A stretch of 64,000 bases of DNA from Talaromyces rugulosus. Lineage: Eukaryota > Ascomycota > Eurotiomycetes > Eurotiales > Trichocomaceae. Where the stretch lies: NCBI RefSeq assembly GCF_013368755.1, contig NC_049564.1, positions 2,674,001-2,738,000 of the forward strand. Direction: 5' to 3'. A program made the translations under genes and the position numbers. The notes under the pieces are model-generated. The model saw nothing but the letters and a program-made list of their open reading frames with translations, was not told the origin of the DNA and did not search any database. The first letter of the stretch is position 1; each line of letters opens with the position of its first letter. Below are positions 11,742-24,373 of this stretch, piece by piece.

Positions 11742-12551
11742 ATGAGCTACAACGACAACAACAACGACAGCTACGGCTCGAGCAACCAAGACTCGTACGG
11801 ATCGTCCAACAAGGACTCGTATGGTTCCTCGAACACCAAGGACAGCTATGGCTCATCGGGCAACAACGACAGCTATGGTTCATCCAACAAGGATAGCTAC
11901 GGTTCGTCCAACAAGGACAGCTATGGCTCATCTGGAAACAACGACAGCTATGGTTCGTCCAACAAGGACAGCTATGGCTCATCGGGCAACAACGACAGCT
12001 ATGGTTCATCCAACAAGGATAGCTACGGTTCATCCAACAAGGATAGCTACGGTTCGTCCAACAAGGACAGCTATGGCTCATCTGGAAACAACGACAGCTA
12101 TGGTTCGTCCAACAAGGACAGCTATGGCTCATCTGGCAACAATGACAGCTACGGCTCCTCGAAGAATGATTCATACGGCTCGTCTAACAACGACTCCCGT
12201 GGCTCATCCAACAAGGACTCCTATGGCTCATCGGGCAACACGGACAGCTACGGATCATCCAACAAGGACTCCTATGGCTCATCTGGCAACAACGACAGCT
12301 ATGACTCGTCCAACAAGGACTCCTATGGTTCATCAGGCAATGATTCCCGCGGAGGAAATGACAGCTACGGATCGTCCAACAAGGACTCCTATGGCTCTTC
12401 AGGAAACGACTCTCGCGGAGGCAATGATAGCTATGGATCGTCCAACAAGGACTCCTACGGCTCATCGGGCAATGACTCCCGCGGAGGAAATGACAGCTAC
12501 GGCTCTTCTGGAAACGACTCATACGGCAGCTCCCGCCGTGACAACTACTAA
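11742..12551 (+). CDS. ddr48: DDR48-like stress protein built of DSYGSS repeats
   Basis: A single-exon 269-aa protein composed almost wholly of tandem 8-9-residue units of the forms NKDSYGSS and GNNDSYGSS. I count about 27 exact DSYGSS cores plus a few variants (DSRGSS, DSYDSS). This is the repeat style of yeast DDR48, a DNA-damage and heat-inducible hydrophilic protein. No hydrophobic segment or signal peptide is present; the protein should be intrinsically disordered. A start at 11688 in the same frame is possible, but 11742 has the better context (ATCACCATGAGC) and gives the repeat-only product. The promoter carries STRE-like sites and a TATA box. The biochemical role of this family is unclear. 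Confidence 0.85.
   Translation: MSYNDNNNDSYGSSNQDSYGSSNKDSYGSSNTKDSYGSSGNNDSYGSSNKDSYGSSNKDSYGSSGNNDSYGSSNKDSYGSSGNNDSYGSSNKDSYGSSNKDSYGSSNKDSYGSSGNNDSYGSSNKDSYGSSGNNDSYGSSKNDSYGSSNNDSRGSSNKDSYGSSGNTDSYGSSNKDSYGSSGNNDSYDSSNKDSYGSSGNDSRGGNDSYGSSNKDSYGSSGNDSRGGNDSYGSSNKDSYGSSGNDSRGGNDSYGSSGNDSYGSSRRDNY
11763..12534 (+). repeat. coding minisatellite in the DDR48-like gene
   Basis: Tandem 24- and 27-nt units encode the DSYGSS repeats. Higher-order structure is visible: a 107-nt segment at 11877-11983 recurs exactly at 12027-12133 (150-nt spacing), and a 66-nt unit encoding GNDSRGG plus two DSYGSS-type units repeats at 12336, 12402 and 12468 with silent differences. The block keeps frame throughout. 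Confidence 0.9.
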
Positions 12552-12730
12552 GCGTACTCTATCACATACGAGTCTCTTGGGCTGGGGGATATCAAGGTTT
12601 AATGAATATTTATATTGATGTATAGCTCCGAACAATGCCACATTCTATAGTTTCTATGTCATGAAGAATCTATGCGCAGCAAGTAACATTAAAAAAAAAT
12701 CTTTAAACGTTCCGACTTCTATGCCTCTCT

Positions 12731-13467
12731 CTACTGTCCAAACGCCTTGACACGGTCCTCAATTGGCTTGAATGTCTTCTCGGACAGCTCACCAGTGGGA
12801 GTTCCAATGACCAACTGAGCCTTGAGCTTCCATGTCTTGGGCAACTTCCATTCTTCCTGCACCTTCTCGGTGAAAACGGGCGAGAATTGGAAGTGCTGCA
12901 GGCTGGCACCGAGACCTTCGGCTTTGAGGGCCGTCCAGACTGGTCGTTTCGTTAGTATTAAAAAGAAAAGAGAAATAGAAAAGGAGAGTAAATACCGGTA
13001 AATTGGTGCATGCCACTCGAGACATCAGAGAACTCATCGATCAGGGGAGCGGCACTGGCGTGCTGCAACTTCAAATTCTCCAAATCGGTGCTGTCTTCGA
13101 AGAAGAGGACCTGAACATTGACGTTAGTTAAGAACACCAAGAATATATGTACATATTTCTTGATATAATTTTAACATACCGATCCATAAGCACCCCTGAA
13201 CGCAGCAAAACGCGGGGCCAACATGGTGTAAACGGCCTCGGGCATGGTCGCCTTGATGGCCGCATCAGCAAAATCCCAGACCTTCTTGTGCTCTTCCTTC
13301 AGGATGACCACAGCGCGCGCAGATTGCACATTGTATGAGCTGGGCACGTGGCGAACGGCCTTTTGCACGATCTCGATAATGCGTGCATCAGGGATGGGCG
13401 ACGAATCGGAGAGAGCGTAGATGGTGCGGCGGGCCTCGACGAAGGCGAAGAAGGGATCGGATGCCAT
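12731..13467 (-). CDS. FRM2/HBN1-type nitroreductase family protein
   Basis: Three minus-strand exons (13180-13467, 12996-13110, 12731-12939) encode 203 aa, close to yeast Frm2 (about 190 aa). The N-terminus FFAFVEARRTIYALSD is the nitroreductase start with the flavin-binding R-R-(T/S) motif, followed by VPSSYNVQSARAVV and, in exon 2, VLFFEDSTDLENL. The last exon contains GLGASLQHF and the C-terminal LVIGTPTGE. These proteins bind FMN and use NAD(P)H; yeast members respond to fatty acids and oxidative stress. It is convergent with the DDR48-like gene (179 bp between stops), so two stress-associated genes are adjacent, though not co-transcribed. Confidence 0.88.
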
Positions 13468-14149
13468 TTTTGATGCAAATATGTACGGTCAAATATATAT
13501 ATATATGTATGTATTTATGTACGTGAAGAATGAGACTGAGAAACAAAAAAAGATAAGGGGGGGATTTCGTTTTATTATTTATATACGCTAGTTCACACTG
13601 AATCCATACTTTGGAACGGCGTAGAAATGCTCGCGGGACATTGAGTCTCCGAAATTCCGGGAAAAAAACAACTTGTACCGTTGGAACTTGTACTATGGTT
13701 GTTTATAAATATAGACTAGCCAATTAGCTCCGCTGACATATGGGAATAGGCCTGTTTTTTGACGGTACGAAGGTTGTTGATGAGGGGTATATCTTGTTAG
13801 GGCTTAAGGGACGGACCCACCAGATGTTTTTTAAGCGGTTTGTCAGCGATGGCCGATTATTAGAAATACTCTGCTTGCTTTGATAGTTCGGTGATTGCTC
13901 AGCCTAAACAATGGCCGTGTGTTTTCTGATTGGGCGTTTTTTCTCTTCTCATTGCTAGCGCATTCACTTGTAGGAGGTAATTACTAGGCTAGATGGAATT
14001 TATTCCGATAATTATTCAGATCAATCACGGTCAAGTTGCAACTGGTAATTGAATCTTATGGTATCCACCGAAATTGCAACTGTTACACCCTAATAGAAAA
14101 CATTTGAACGCCCAGCCATGCTAATAGAGAATCAAAAGCAGTGAAAAGA
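13468..14149. other. intergenic region
   Basis: Promoter region of the nitroreductase gene and 3' region of KRR1. AT-rich, with a TATATATATATATG run near 13492-13508. No gene is supported. Confidence 0.5.
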
Positions 14150-15401
<1,252 letters not shown>

Positions 15402-17135
15402 CTTGGCTTGGCTGTTGAATTGTGAGTCGTGCAGGCGCAAAGTTGAGAGAAAGCCGATAAGAATTTATTTAGGGAAGGCGGAACTTTTTCTGCGCCAACC
15501 CGAAAGCGGTTAGAGTGATTCGCTGTTGCCTGAGGCAGTAACTCGCCGATATTTTTTCCTTTCATACTTGAAAAAAATACAATAAATTCGAGTATTTGGA
15601 GTTGTTTTTAATTTCGAATACACTGGTTGATAAAAGGAGATGCACGAAAGCGAGAGAAATATACATTATACGGTGGTGAACTCATATTAAATACCCAGCC
15701 GTCTCGACTCCTGTTTCCAATGTTGCATGCGTATATGAGCTATTAAAAAGCTAATTTATAAGCCGGGATTCGTTATGAGTTGCCGTTATGAAACCGAAAG
15801 TGTTTTTGTTGTGCTAGCATTTCAAAGAACCTGCCCTTGGCCCAGTCACGTATTCTAAGGGTACCTTGAAGGGTACAAAGCTGATCCTAGCCGGTTTAGT
15901 TTGGGAGAGGAGATAATTGCCAAGTGAATCGTATGCATTGTCTAACTTACCTAACAAATTTCACATCACAGCCCATTATAATGATGTGTCGGCGGCCGGT
16001 ACATGTGAAAAAGAAGCAACCAGAGCCAAGGTGGACCATTGCCTTCCCGGTCAGTATCGGCGATCTTACCCCCTAAGAGCTCGGTCAGCTATCTGCCTGG
16101 TCAAGGGTGTTGGACTGACACCCACTGGAATGATGGTACGTATTGCATGAGTTCCCATGAGCAATTCCCTGGTGATGGGCGTTTCTGAAACGGCTGCCTG
16201 GCCATCGCGGGTCCATCAATTGAGTTCCGGATCAAAGGGTGATCTCCACAATGCGAAGTCGATCATCTCGACTTGGTCATCAATCGATATCCATCAACCA
16301 TAAGCTTCGGGGTCGCCATATCGCTGGACGATGTTTAGACCATTCACAAAGGTCTAAAAGCAAACGTTAAGCTCCAGGGGTTGTTAGCACGATTACGCGA
16401 CGCAACACAGCACAGCAGCACAGTGCTTTACTGATACACCTCGCTTCCGCACTCAGCTCACTGGCTTCTCAAGCGATCCCACCATCCAGACATTGTTTTT
16501 GATGATTCCCATACTCAAGGGTGTACTGGGGGTGGTTAATGGCCATTTCCAGCGAAAGGTATTAGGACGCAGATGTTCTTCATTTCTTTTATGTCCCGAG
16601 TCTCGCCCCTTTGCGACCTTAACTCTTAGAAGCATTGGGGTTGTCTGTCGCCTCTTTCATCAACGGGATTTCCGGAATGACGAATGACGCGCGGAAGGAA
16701 TAGGATGTTATATGTGAGGCGATTCGCAAAAACGGTGGTTCCGATCTGGTCGACAGCTCGTTAGCCTCGATTTCCAAACTCCCAAAGGGGCATCGACGTC
16801 TTTTGGACACCGCGTGTTCCAACAACCACCGTGCGGGAAATCCGCGCCTTCCCCCCAACGCTGAAGTCAGGTGATACCGTTTCCTACGACGACAAACACC
16901 ACCGACTTCAACTTCTATCATTCTTCTGAAAGGAGCATCGTGCATTATTGAATGAGGCATGTTAGAGTTCGTCTATTAGCACAAGTATCGTCATCCTTGC
17001 AATGTTAAAAGGCAGTTGAACATTGAGAAGCCATCGAATTGCATTCAAAAGGAGATTCGCTATGACTGTTTCGGGATTAACTAATGGTAAGCCATTCTTC
17101 TTGACCTTTTCCGGCCACATCTAAAACTGAAGCCA
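15402..17135. other. gene-poor region 3' of the methyltransferase
   Basis: 1.7 kb between KRR1 and the methyltransferase stop. Several minus-strand frames between 16150 and 16960 stay open for 60-110 codons, but I could not connect them to a known family or to a consistent exon chain. They may be remnants or chance. Confidence 0.4.
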
Positions 17136-18539
17136 TCATGGCTTTCGACCTATAGCAACATATCTATCGACATGAGTAAAGGTATCATTAGCGGGCCAAG
17201 AATACTTACAACGGAAAGTAGGCTTTCAGTCTCAAATCGTCTACTTCTGCTTGAGCCCGGGATATCAAATTGCGAAACTCGCCTTCAGGCATGTGAAGAC
17301 GTTGAGTGAATGGGTATAGCGCAAGGGACTCCAAAAGCTGATGGACATTAGATCTGTTGGAGGCGCCGATCTGTTGCATGCGGGGATCTTTTCTGCCGAT
17401 TAGCTCGATGCCCGTTCTCTTGACTTTTCAGCACGGCATACCGCTTGACCATGCAGATAATGGTAACTGGATCATGGTTGTATCGACCTCCACCAAGCCA
17501 GCCGATGTCATCAAACTTCCAAGTCTAGGCCCAACTCGCAGGTCTTTCAAGTCTTCCAGCGCCCTCATATAACGCCTGCTCCACTCTCTGAGAGCATGTT
17601 GGTCGGTTATGGATCCGTTGTCGGATTGGACATTATAGTTCAGCTCGACCATTTGAACCCATCCGCCACGTTTCGTCACTCTGGTACGCACGTATCGTCA
17701 GTTCGCATCTAGTGTGCCCATGAACGGCATCGGAAACGGAAATCGGGGCCTTACCGCACCAGGTCACGAACATAGGATGTCCAGCGAGTCCTATTTATTC
17801 CTGGAGCAACGAGCCTCGAGTGCACCAGGTCGAAGTATCGCGAGGGGAATGTGAAGGAGCGGTTCAAGTCGTCTATCTGAACGGGGAGTTGTCAGCAAGC
17901 TGTGTCATGTCATAAATCGTTATTCGTTTCAGGCGGGAGAGTCTGTTTGGCTGTCTATGGTTTGTACTTCGAACCTGACGCCTATGCTCGGACTTGGGGT
18001 CCTGAACCCAAGGGAGAAGGGTGGGCTTACTTGCACCCATAAATTTTCCGGTATATCAAGGGGCTGCATATGTGGCGAGATATCAACTGCAACGACCTGT
18101 ATAGAGTTATGAGCGACAGTGGTCAGACGAGGTATGGAGAATGTCCACCTGAGTGCTGGGATGTCGCTCTGCAACTTCAACAGCCCAGTTTCCGGAACCG
18201 CAACCACAGTCTAGCACGCGTCGAGGATGACTTATTGGCGGAAATATAAGACGATTGTCGAATACTAGGTTGAAAACCTGTTGCTGGAGTTCGAGCCGAT
18301 CTATTTCATCCTGAGAAGGTCAGCGGTTACACTCAGTCGAAGCCCCTCGGAAGCCGTACGTCGTCCACAGGGCAGAAATAAACGCGATTGTTAATCGAAT
18401 ACTCTTGAAATTCACGACCGTGAATAACAACAATCTCCTGAAAGGCGTCATCTAGGGACGTCGTCCCGACATCTGGGTTGCTGTAGTAGTGTCAGCTGGT
18501 TCGTTGTGGGCGTGAGGGAAAGGTCGCTTGATACTTCAT
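17136..18539 (-). CDS. LaeA/UMTA-like SAM-dependent methyltransferase, eight exons
   Basis: No single ORF covers this gene. Minus-strand exons 18535-18539, 18360-18480, 18149-18310, 18031-18096, 17755-17876, 17442-17680, 17210-17387 and 17136-17163 join in phase to 306 aa without a stop. SAM motif I reads VLDCGCGSGNWAVEVAERHP (about residues 74-93), then VVAVDISPHMQP, FDLVHSRLVAPG and RGGWVQMVELNYN; the C-terminus has NVHQLLESLALYPFT, EFRNLISRA and ends LKAYFPLYVAIGRKP, the typical end of fungal LaeA-like methyltransferases. Founding member LaeA is a nuclear regulator of secondary metabolism; most paralogs are of unknown role. The 5-nt first exon (ATGAA) is the least certain part. No biosynthetic backbone gene is beside it. 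Confidence 0.82.
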
Positions 18540-21500
18540 CCTCCTCAGACTTCGCCCGGCAGAAACGACAAAATTTCGGAAATTGGCAAAATAATGTTTT
18601 CCGGGTGGCGACAGCAGTTGACAGTATTGTTATTTGGAAGCAAAACACAAACAAGTGACCGCCTGAACGCAGGATGGGAAGCGGAATTGCACATCTAGAA
18701 TTACTGGGCGGCAGCCGAAAGAAGCCTGTGTATGCTTGATTTGTTGGCACTGGTATCGTCTAGCAGGCAGGCAACCGATTCCTGATTCCCGAAATGGGGC
18801 AAGGCACAGCAACCGGCCTTCTACAATAACCAACTGTACCAGCTATTTAGTGGTAAGGCGTCCTTACTCTGAAGCCAACTGGGACGGAACTCTTGTTCTG
18901 CTGAGTTTGGTGACCCCCCAGCGGCGTGGGAGCGAGAGTATCGTCTTAGCCTGGTTCTAAACAATGCTCTGATTTCATTCTCAGCCTTGCTAACGAAAGA
19001 TACCTTGCTAAAGGAACCTATTGTTTTTACCTGAACAAAAAGCATTTGCGAAAAAAAAAAAATATCAAGAAAAAAAATCGCCTCAGACCAGCCCCAAATC
19101 TGTTATCCTCGTGAGAAAAGAGTTGACACTCCCCTACGAAGAAAATTTGTGGCCATCAGGTCGCATGTTTTGCCCCAAAAGTGGGCACACTACTAATCTT
19201 AAGACAATGCGCCGCCATTTGTGATTTGCAGCCGCACCATTTCCTCGTCACGAATGACAGTGATTCTTGATGCGACTGACGGCATTTGCTCTGTGGATCC
19301 AGATGGCTAAGTACGTACGGAGTACTGCACCATCAATCTAATGGAGGGCCCACGTTCCGCTCGTGCGACAATTAAACCAAGGAGATCATCCCAAAGTTGT
19401 AAACTTACAATCTCACCTACTGGTATCCACTTTACTGGGACTGTATGGCAGCGTGAGCTGCTGCTCGTGACATGATCACTATTTACCATTTTCGGCAACT
19501 GGCTGCATCCATTTCAACCGGTTGCTTCTGATTCACTGATATTGATAGTCAGTATGCAGAATAGGCCTGATGCATCCGCCTTGGCGCACCTTAGATTTTC
19601 GTCAGTCATAGTTGCGTATAATATTACATCCAGGAGTATGCCTTCGACCAAGATGTGCTGTCCAATATGTGACCGCGTTCAAAGGAACATTTCGGAGAGA
19701 ATGGTTCGTATGCCAAAAACCTGAGATATGCCGAGGCCAAGGTATTTGTCTAGGCGGATTTTCTCGTGTGCAGTCCACATGGCGTGGTATTATTCTTTGC
19801 GAAGAGGAACCGGCTTGGACGGTGCTGAGCTAAGGTCACTAAATTACACATCTGTGCAGATGCAGGTCTCCGTTACTCATTTCGGTGGATTTTACTGAAA
19901 CCTCACCGCCTCTTCATCCGTGACTAACGGAGAGGGAAAAAAACCGTCTTTCTAAGATCGACCAAGTGCCGACTCGAGTCATGTTCACCAGTTGCGTTTG
20001 GAGCCACAGCCTATACTGTGCTCACTGCCGGCGTCAAGTCGTTGAGTCAGTGGTGTCTGCTGCCGTATTTTGTTGAGAGAAAAAGTGAAGTAATTTAAAA
20101 AAACAGGGGCAATGTTGTGGTTTTTGATGAGACTGTCCGAGTCATGCAACTCCTGCATGTCATTGCGGTTCTCCTTAAGCCAGACGTATTTTTCTCTATT
20201 TTACCATCACTCGCTGACAGTGAAGATAGTTGTGGAAAAGTCTGTTGCGAAGTTCGACGGGTTAGCCTGGTGTGGCAATCTTAAACCAGGTGCTGTTGTT
20301 TTTCTGGATCATTCGGCCTTAGCCTTTATTTATTTACATTGTCCCGCTGGGATGGCACACCATTGCGATAGTTCCCGTCTTCCCGACAATGATCTCAGCG
20401 CGGTCCGACGCATGTAAGAGATTCATGCACGAAATGAGCGGGAACGGACATGAGTTCGACCGTGGTATCCAGACTGTCGGGTCGGCCATCGTCCAGAGCA
20501 CAAGAAAAACATTCATCGTCGTCCCAGGATTTCCCCCCTGATTCGTTACCCAAGATTTCCCAGCGCCATGGTTCACAATCAAACAAGTTTCCGCGGATTA
20601 AAATTTGGGAGAACGGGAACGCTCCACTAACTCTGCGGGCCGTCCGGTAAACCTTTGGTACGACTTTCCGCACTATGAATCAATATGGGACCAATTTTAG
20701 TGCCAGAAACGGCGCGGGCCTTGACCTTGACCGTCGGAACGGCTCCTGCTCAGGATGGACGTTACAGGCCTAAAACCCAGTCCTTTACAGGTTTCCGGAG
20801 AGCGTGGGACCTGTTTGATCCACTTTCACTGAAGGATTCCGCTGCGTATCTTCCTGCAAAGAACCATCCGTTCCTTTCCAGGTTCATTTTGTAATCTAGG
20901 CTATTCCCAGCCAAATATTAGGGGTAGGGTCTGTGAAACGAGCCGCGAAGTCTCGCTCCACCGTGTTTGTTCAAGGCCAGCAAATCGAAGTGGAAGTGGT
21001 GCCAATTCGCTGATATGTCCGATCTCACTCCAGCCACGCGGGATAATACAAGCCGTAAAACGCCGGCTACCGAGGTCATCCTTTTAAGTTTCACAATAAA
21101 AGTGTAAGACACACCGACAAATGAAAAAAAAAAGGTCCTCTGATCATGGGATTTGAAAAAAATGGCGACGCTGTGCTGCCTTGGAACAACGAAGGGGTTC
21201 CCACTTGGGGTCTGTTCCGAGTCATGCACGCCGCCCAATTCAGTATTCAAAGAGATCATGATCTTCAAAATGGAAGTCAACAAACGAGCCAGCGGACTTT
21301 TCTCCGCCGAATTGAATTTCACGGGCAGACGTGCGTCTGAGGCGGGCTAAGTAGTTAGTAAGTACGTAAGCACCTGCTGTAAGATTGGTTATTTGGTGCC
21401 CAAATCCCACTTCCTATCAATATATATTACATTTCCTACGCATAGTCGGGGATGTTCTTTCCCCGGGGGAGGCTTGACTAATGAAATTTCAAGGCATCTA

Positions 21501-23084
21501 GAAATTATCTATTGGCTAATATTTATGCTAGGAATAAATGATTAAATTTGCCACGCCATATCCTCCCGCTGTGATTCGACTTCTGAAAAGAAAAACAGAT
21601 AAGAGAATCAGTCAACTGTTACTGCTGATAAAATCGTTGTTCTTCACGGCATAGTCGTTCGGAGAAACCTTCCGCATCTGAAATGATGCTAATGGTAAAA
21701 TATGGGTCTAATTTTTCAACTGCTGGCTGTCTCGTGTCTGCTTCGGGCCTATCAGGCCGTGATATAACCTAGGGCTAGTATCCTAGCATGGGCAAGCGAG
21801 TATTTCAGTTCGACTTCTTTGGATTTTGTCTCATAGCCACTGCCTGTTACAGTCTGGCCTGTTTGATATGTCAAATGACATATATACAATTGACAACATG
21901 CATGGATAATGTATCCTTGACACCACCGACTTTTTCGACTCTAGGCTGGTTAAATTATTCACGGCTGGGTTCACAGCGCCACTCTCAGCTAGAATATGCA
22001 TATCTAACTTAATGTATACTACCACGAGTAGACTAGAGATCTGAAAATTGCGAGAGATTGGCTCACGGGTCTGCAAACCGCGACCCCCCTGGTCGCACGC
22101 CGATCGAATCTTGATATCACATGTGAACGGCTGGAGCCGACATGCAGATACAGAGCGCCTTATGCATACACGTCGACAAATAACAACAGAGCATTCAGCT
22201 TCAGTGCTGCAAGTGCGGTTAGGACTACCTATAGGGCGTTGCTAGCTGCGAGAAAGGAACTTCGTTTCCGTAGCTCCCCGCAAACTTTAAAAAAAATCTA
22301 AACTCAGTGATGCTTACTACTAATGATATGCTTTATAGGCTTTATAGACAAATAACACCGCAGATGGATACTCCATCCGAGAACTAAGGAAGCGTTCTAC
22401 CCAAGTCAATCTACAGCGGCTAGCTTGACCCAATCGAAAGACTGGAAGCGCCAGTACTTGTCACATTGCAACCCTCTTCCGGCAGGTAAATCACATCAAT
22501 CCCTGGCGGCACATACTGCGAAGGTATCACCGCGCATTGTTCAAGATGATAAGTTAGATCATGTGGTCACGTCAAATCCGATAGATTCGTCGAGTGGGGC
22601 GATGATTGCGTAGTCGCAAATAGGGCATTAGTGAATCGACCAGCACCGATATGACTGCCGCGAGGTCCTGGAATGCTTGGTGTTATCGCTTGTAAAAGTT
22701 GGGATATAAAGTCCAGTGGATTTAAGCTCTTATTAGGGTTCATTGCAGGAAAGCCATGGTTCTATCAGAACGTACATAAAATGGGTGAGAGGCTGGTTGA
22801 CCATTCAGCGGTGGCGGGGCCCGGGCGGTGAGGGGCTGGGCCAATTCGGGACGGGCGTGTGACCCATCACGTGTCGTGTTATTGGATGGCGCCCCGACGG
22901 GGCTTCGTCATTCCACAGCCTCCAGTCAACGACTTCTCGAGCGCTATCTCAACGAGATCAACCACTCACGTCCACGTCAACCCCTTCTGCTGTACAGCAA
23001 AACAATCTGCTTGCTGCGATAGCTTGACGACCACACACCCGCATACTGCTTGTTTCCCCATTCAAGACCTAGAGCTCCGCAGCC
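18540..23084. other. 4.5-kb region with no supported gene
   Basis: The longest gene-free stretch in the window. Short ORFs (60-134 codons) occur on both strands, for example at 20112-20417, 20395-20673 and 20918-21322. None carries a motif I recognise and none extends into a convincing spliced chain. No terminal inverted repeats, LTRs or transposase remnants were found by eye. A multi-exon gene could still be hidden here, as one was at 17.1-18.5 kb. Confidence 0.45.
22868..22873. promoter_or_regulatory. CACGTG palindrome upstream of NPC2
   Basis: An exact CACGTG lies 212 bp before the NPC2 start codon, followed within 10 bp by ATTGG (a reverse CCAAT box). CACGTG is the core bound by bHLH regulators (Cbf1, SREBP and Pho4 types). 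Which factor binds is not known. Confidence 0.4.
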
Positions 23085-23729
23085 ATGAAGCTCGAATACG
23101 CCCTCCTCCTCGCTGCGCCGATGCAGATCTGCGCTGCATCTCTGCCCTTCTTCCAGCAGACTCCTCTGACGACCCTGGAGGAGCAGTTCCCTGTCGATGG
23201 TGACAACCCGTTGGGATATTGCACCGACCCGAAAGACGATATTCTCGAGATCACCTCGGTGAACCTCTCTCCAAACCCACCTGAGCCGTATGTCTTATCT
23301 CGTTGCTCTCTAGCTTAATCTCATTCGAGAATTATATTAACTTTTGCGTGCTTCGTCTAATAGTGGCCAAACCCTCACCATCGAGGCCGAAGGAACTTTC
23401 CACGAACCTGTCGAGAGAGGCTCCAAGATCCACCTCGAGGTCAAATACGGACTGATTAAACTGATCAAGACCGATGCCGACCTCTGCGACGAGATCGAGG
23501 CCAATACCGACCTGAAGTGTCCGCTACAAGGAAAGCAGAAGTTTGTAAAGCAGGTCGAAATTCCCAGCCAGGTTCCACCAGTAAGTACACAACTGCCATA
23601 ATCATCATCCTATCGGCACATGTTTCTAACATCTTTACTTTTAAGGGCCGATATGCCGTTTTGGCCGATGTCTACACCAAAGATTCGGAGCGTGTTACCT
23701 GTCTTCAAGCTCGTGACATTGTCTTTTAA
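23085..23729 (+). CDS. npc2: NPC2/ML-domain phosphatidylglycerol/phosphatidylinositol transfer protein
   Basis: Three exons (23085-23287, 23364-23580, 23646-23729) encode 167 aa. A signal peptide covers about the first 19 residues (MKLEYALLLAAPMQICAAS). The ML domain follows, with GYCTDP, DILEITSVNLSPNPPEPGQTL spanning intron 1, EVKYGLIKLI, LCDEIE, LKCPLQG and a terminal TCLQARDIVF. Cysteines at the expected positions would form the ML-domain disulfides. The family carries sterols or phospholipids in the vacuole lumen or outside the cell. Gene length matches Aspergillus PG/PI transfer proteins. It is convergent with the V-ATPase subunit F gene. Confidence 0.93.
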
Positions 23730-24373
23730 TGCATAATGCGCCCACGTTGAATTAATTGCTTATACGTTATCCCGCTTGTCACGATTCGCACTGTTATTAT
23801 CCTTCCTGCTTTTGTTTACTCTCCGTACTGCTGATACCTATCAAATTGCCTCGACTGTTCTTGAGGATCCCTGATATCACTACATCTACAATACCACGCG
23901 AAGCCACTGACGCTACTTTTTATCTGCCGTTATTGATATTGAATTATGCATTACCTAGATCTTTTGGGTTCCAACCCTTAGAATCCGGCATTCCATTCTG
24001 CCTTTCCCTCCCATACTTTGGGTATTTCTATTCTGTTTCGAAGCACATCAAGGAGTTGACTTGTTTTGGTGAAATATCCCCAACCATGTCGTATCGATTT
24101 GTATATAGCTAGTCGAGCCGATTCGTCACCGAGAAGAAATCAACATTATTATCATTTTGGCAACATCGTTAATTTCAGTATATAATTGACTAACATCACG
24201 TAGTGCCCCTTAAAAGAGAGAAAAAAACCATATATGTATCTTGGTAACTATAAAAGATAACACGGGTTTCGCGAATCTAGTAGTAGGAACATCCCTATGC
24301 AACAACGCCTATCAAAGCCACGATAACGTATAAACAGAATCGAAAAAAAAGGTTCATGTCCACAGGCTAAAAA
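23730..24373. other. convergent 3' intergenic region
   Basis: AT-rich spacer between the 3' ends of NPC2 and VMA7. The 118-codon ORF at 23756-24112 lacks coding character and conserved motifs; it is probably 3' UTR. Confidence 0.5.

Noticed and set aside
11737..12522. Cys/Ser/His-rich minus-strand ORFs and a +1-frame Thr/Ala/Met-rich ORF
   Set aside because: They are other-frame readings of the DDR48 repeats and have no independent support.
18280..18300. GTTCGAGCC resembling a tRNA T-loop
   Set aside because: It lies inside an exon of the methyltransferase, and no matching acceptor stem or anticodon arm is present.
19021..21350. Several 60-134 codon ORFs considered as transposon remnants
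   Set aside because: No transposase, reverse transcriptase or integrase motif, and no terminal repeats or target-site duplications could be seen.
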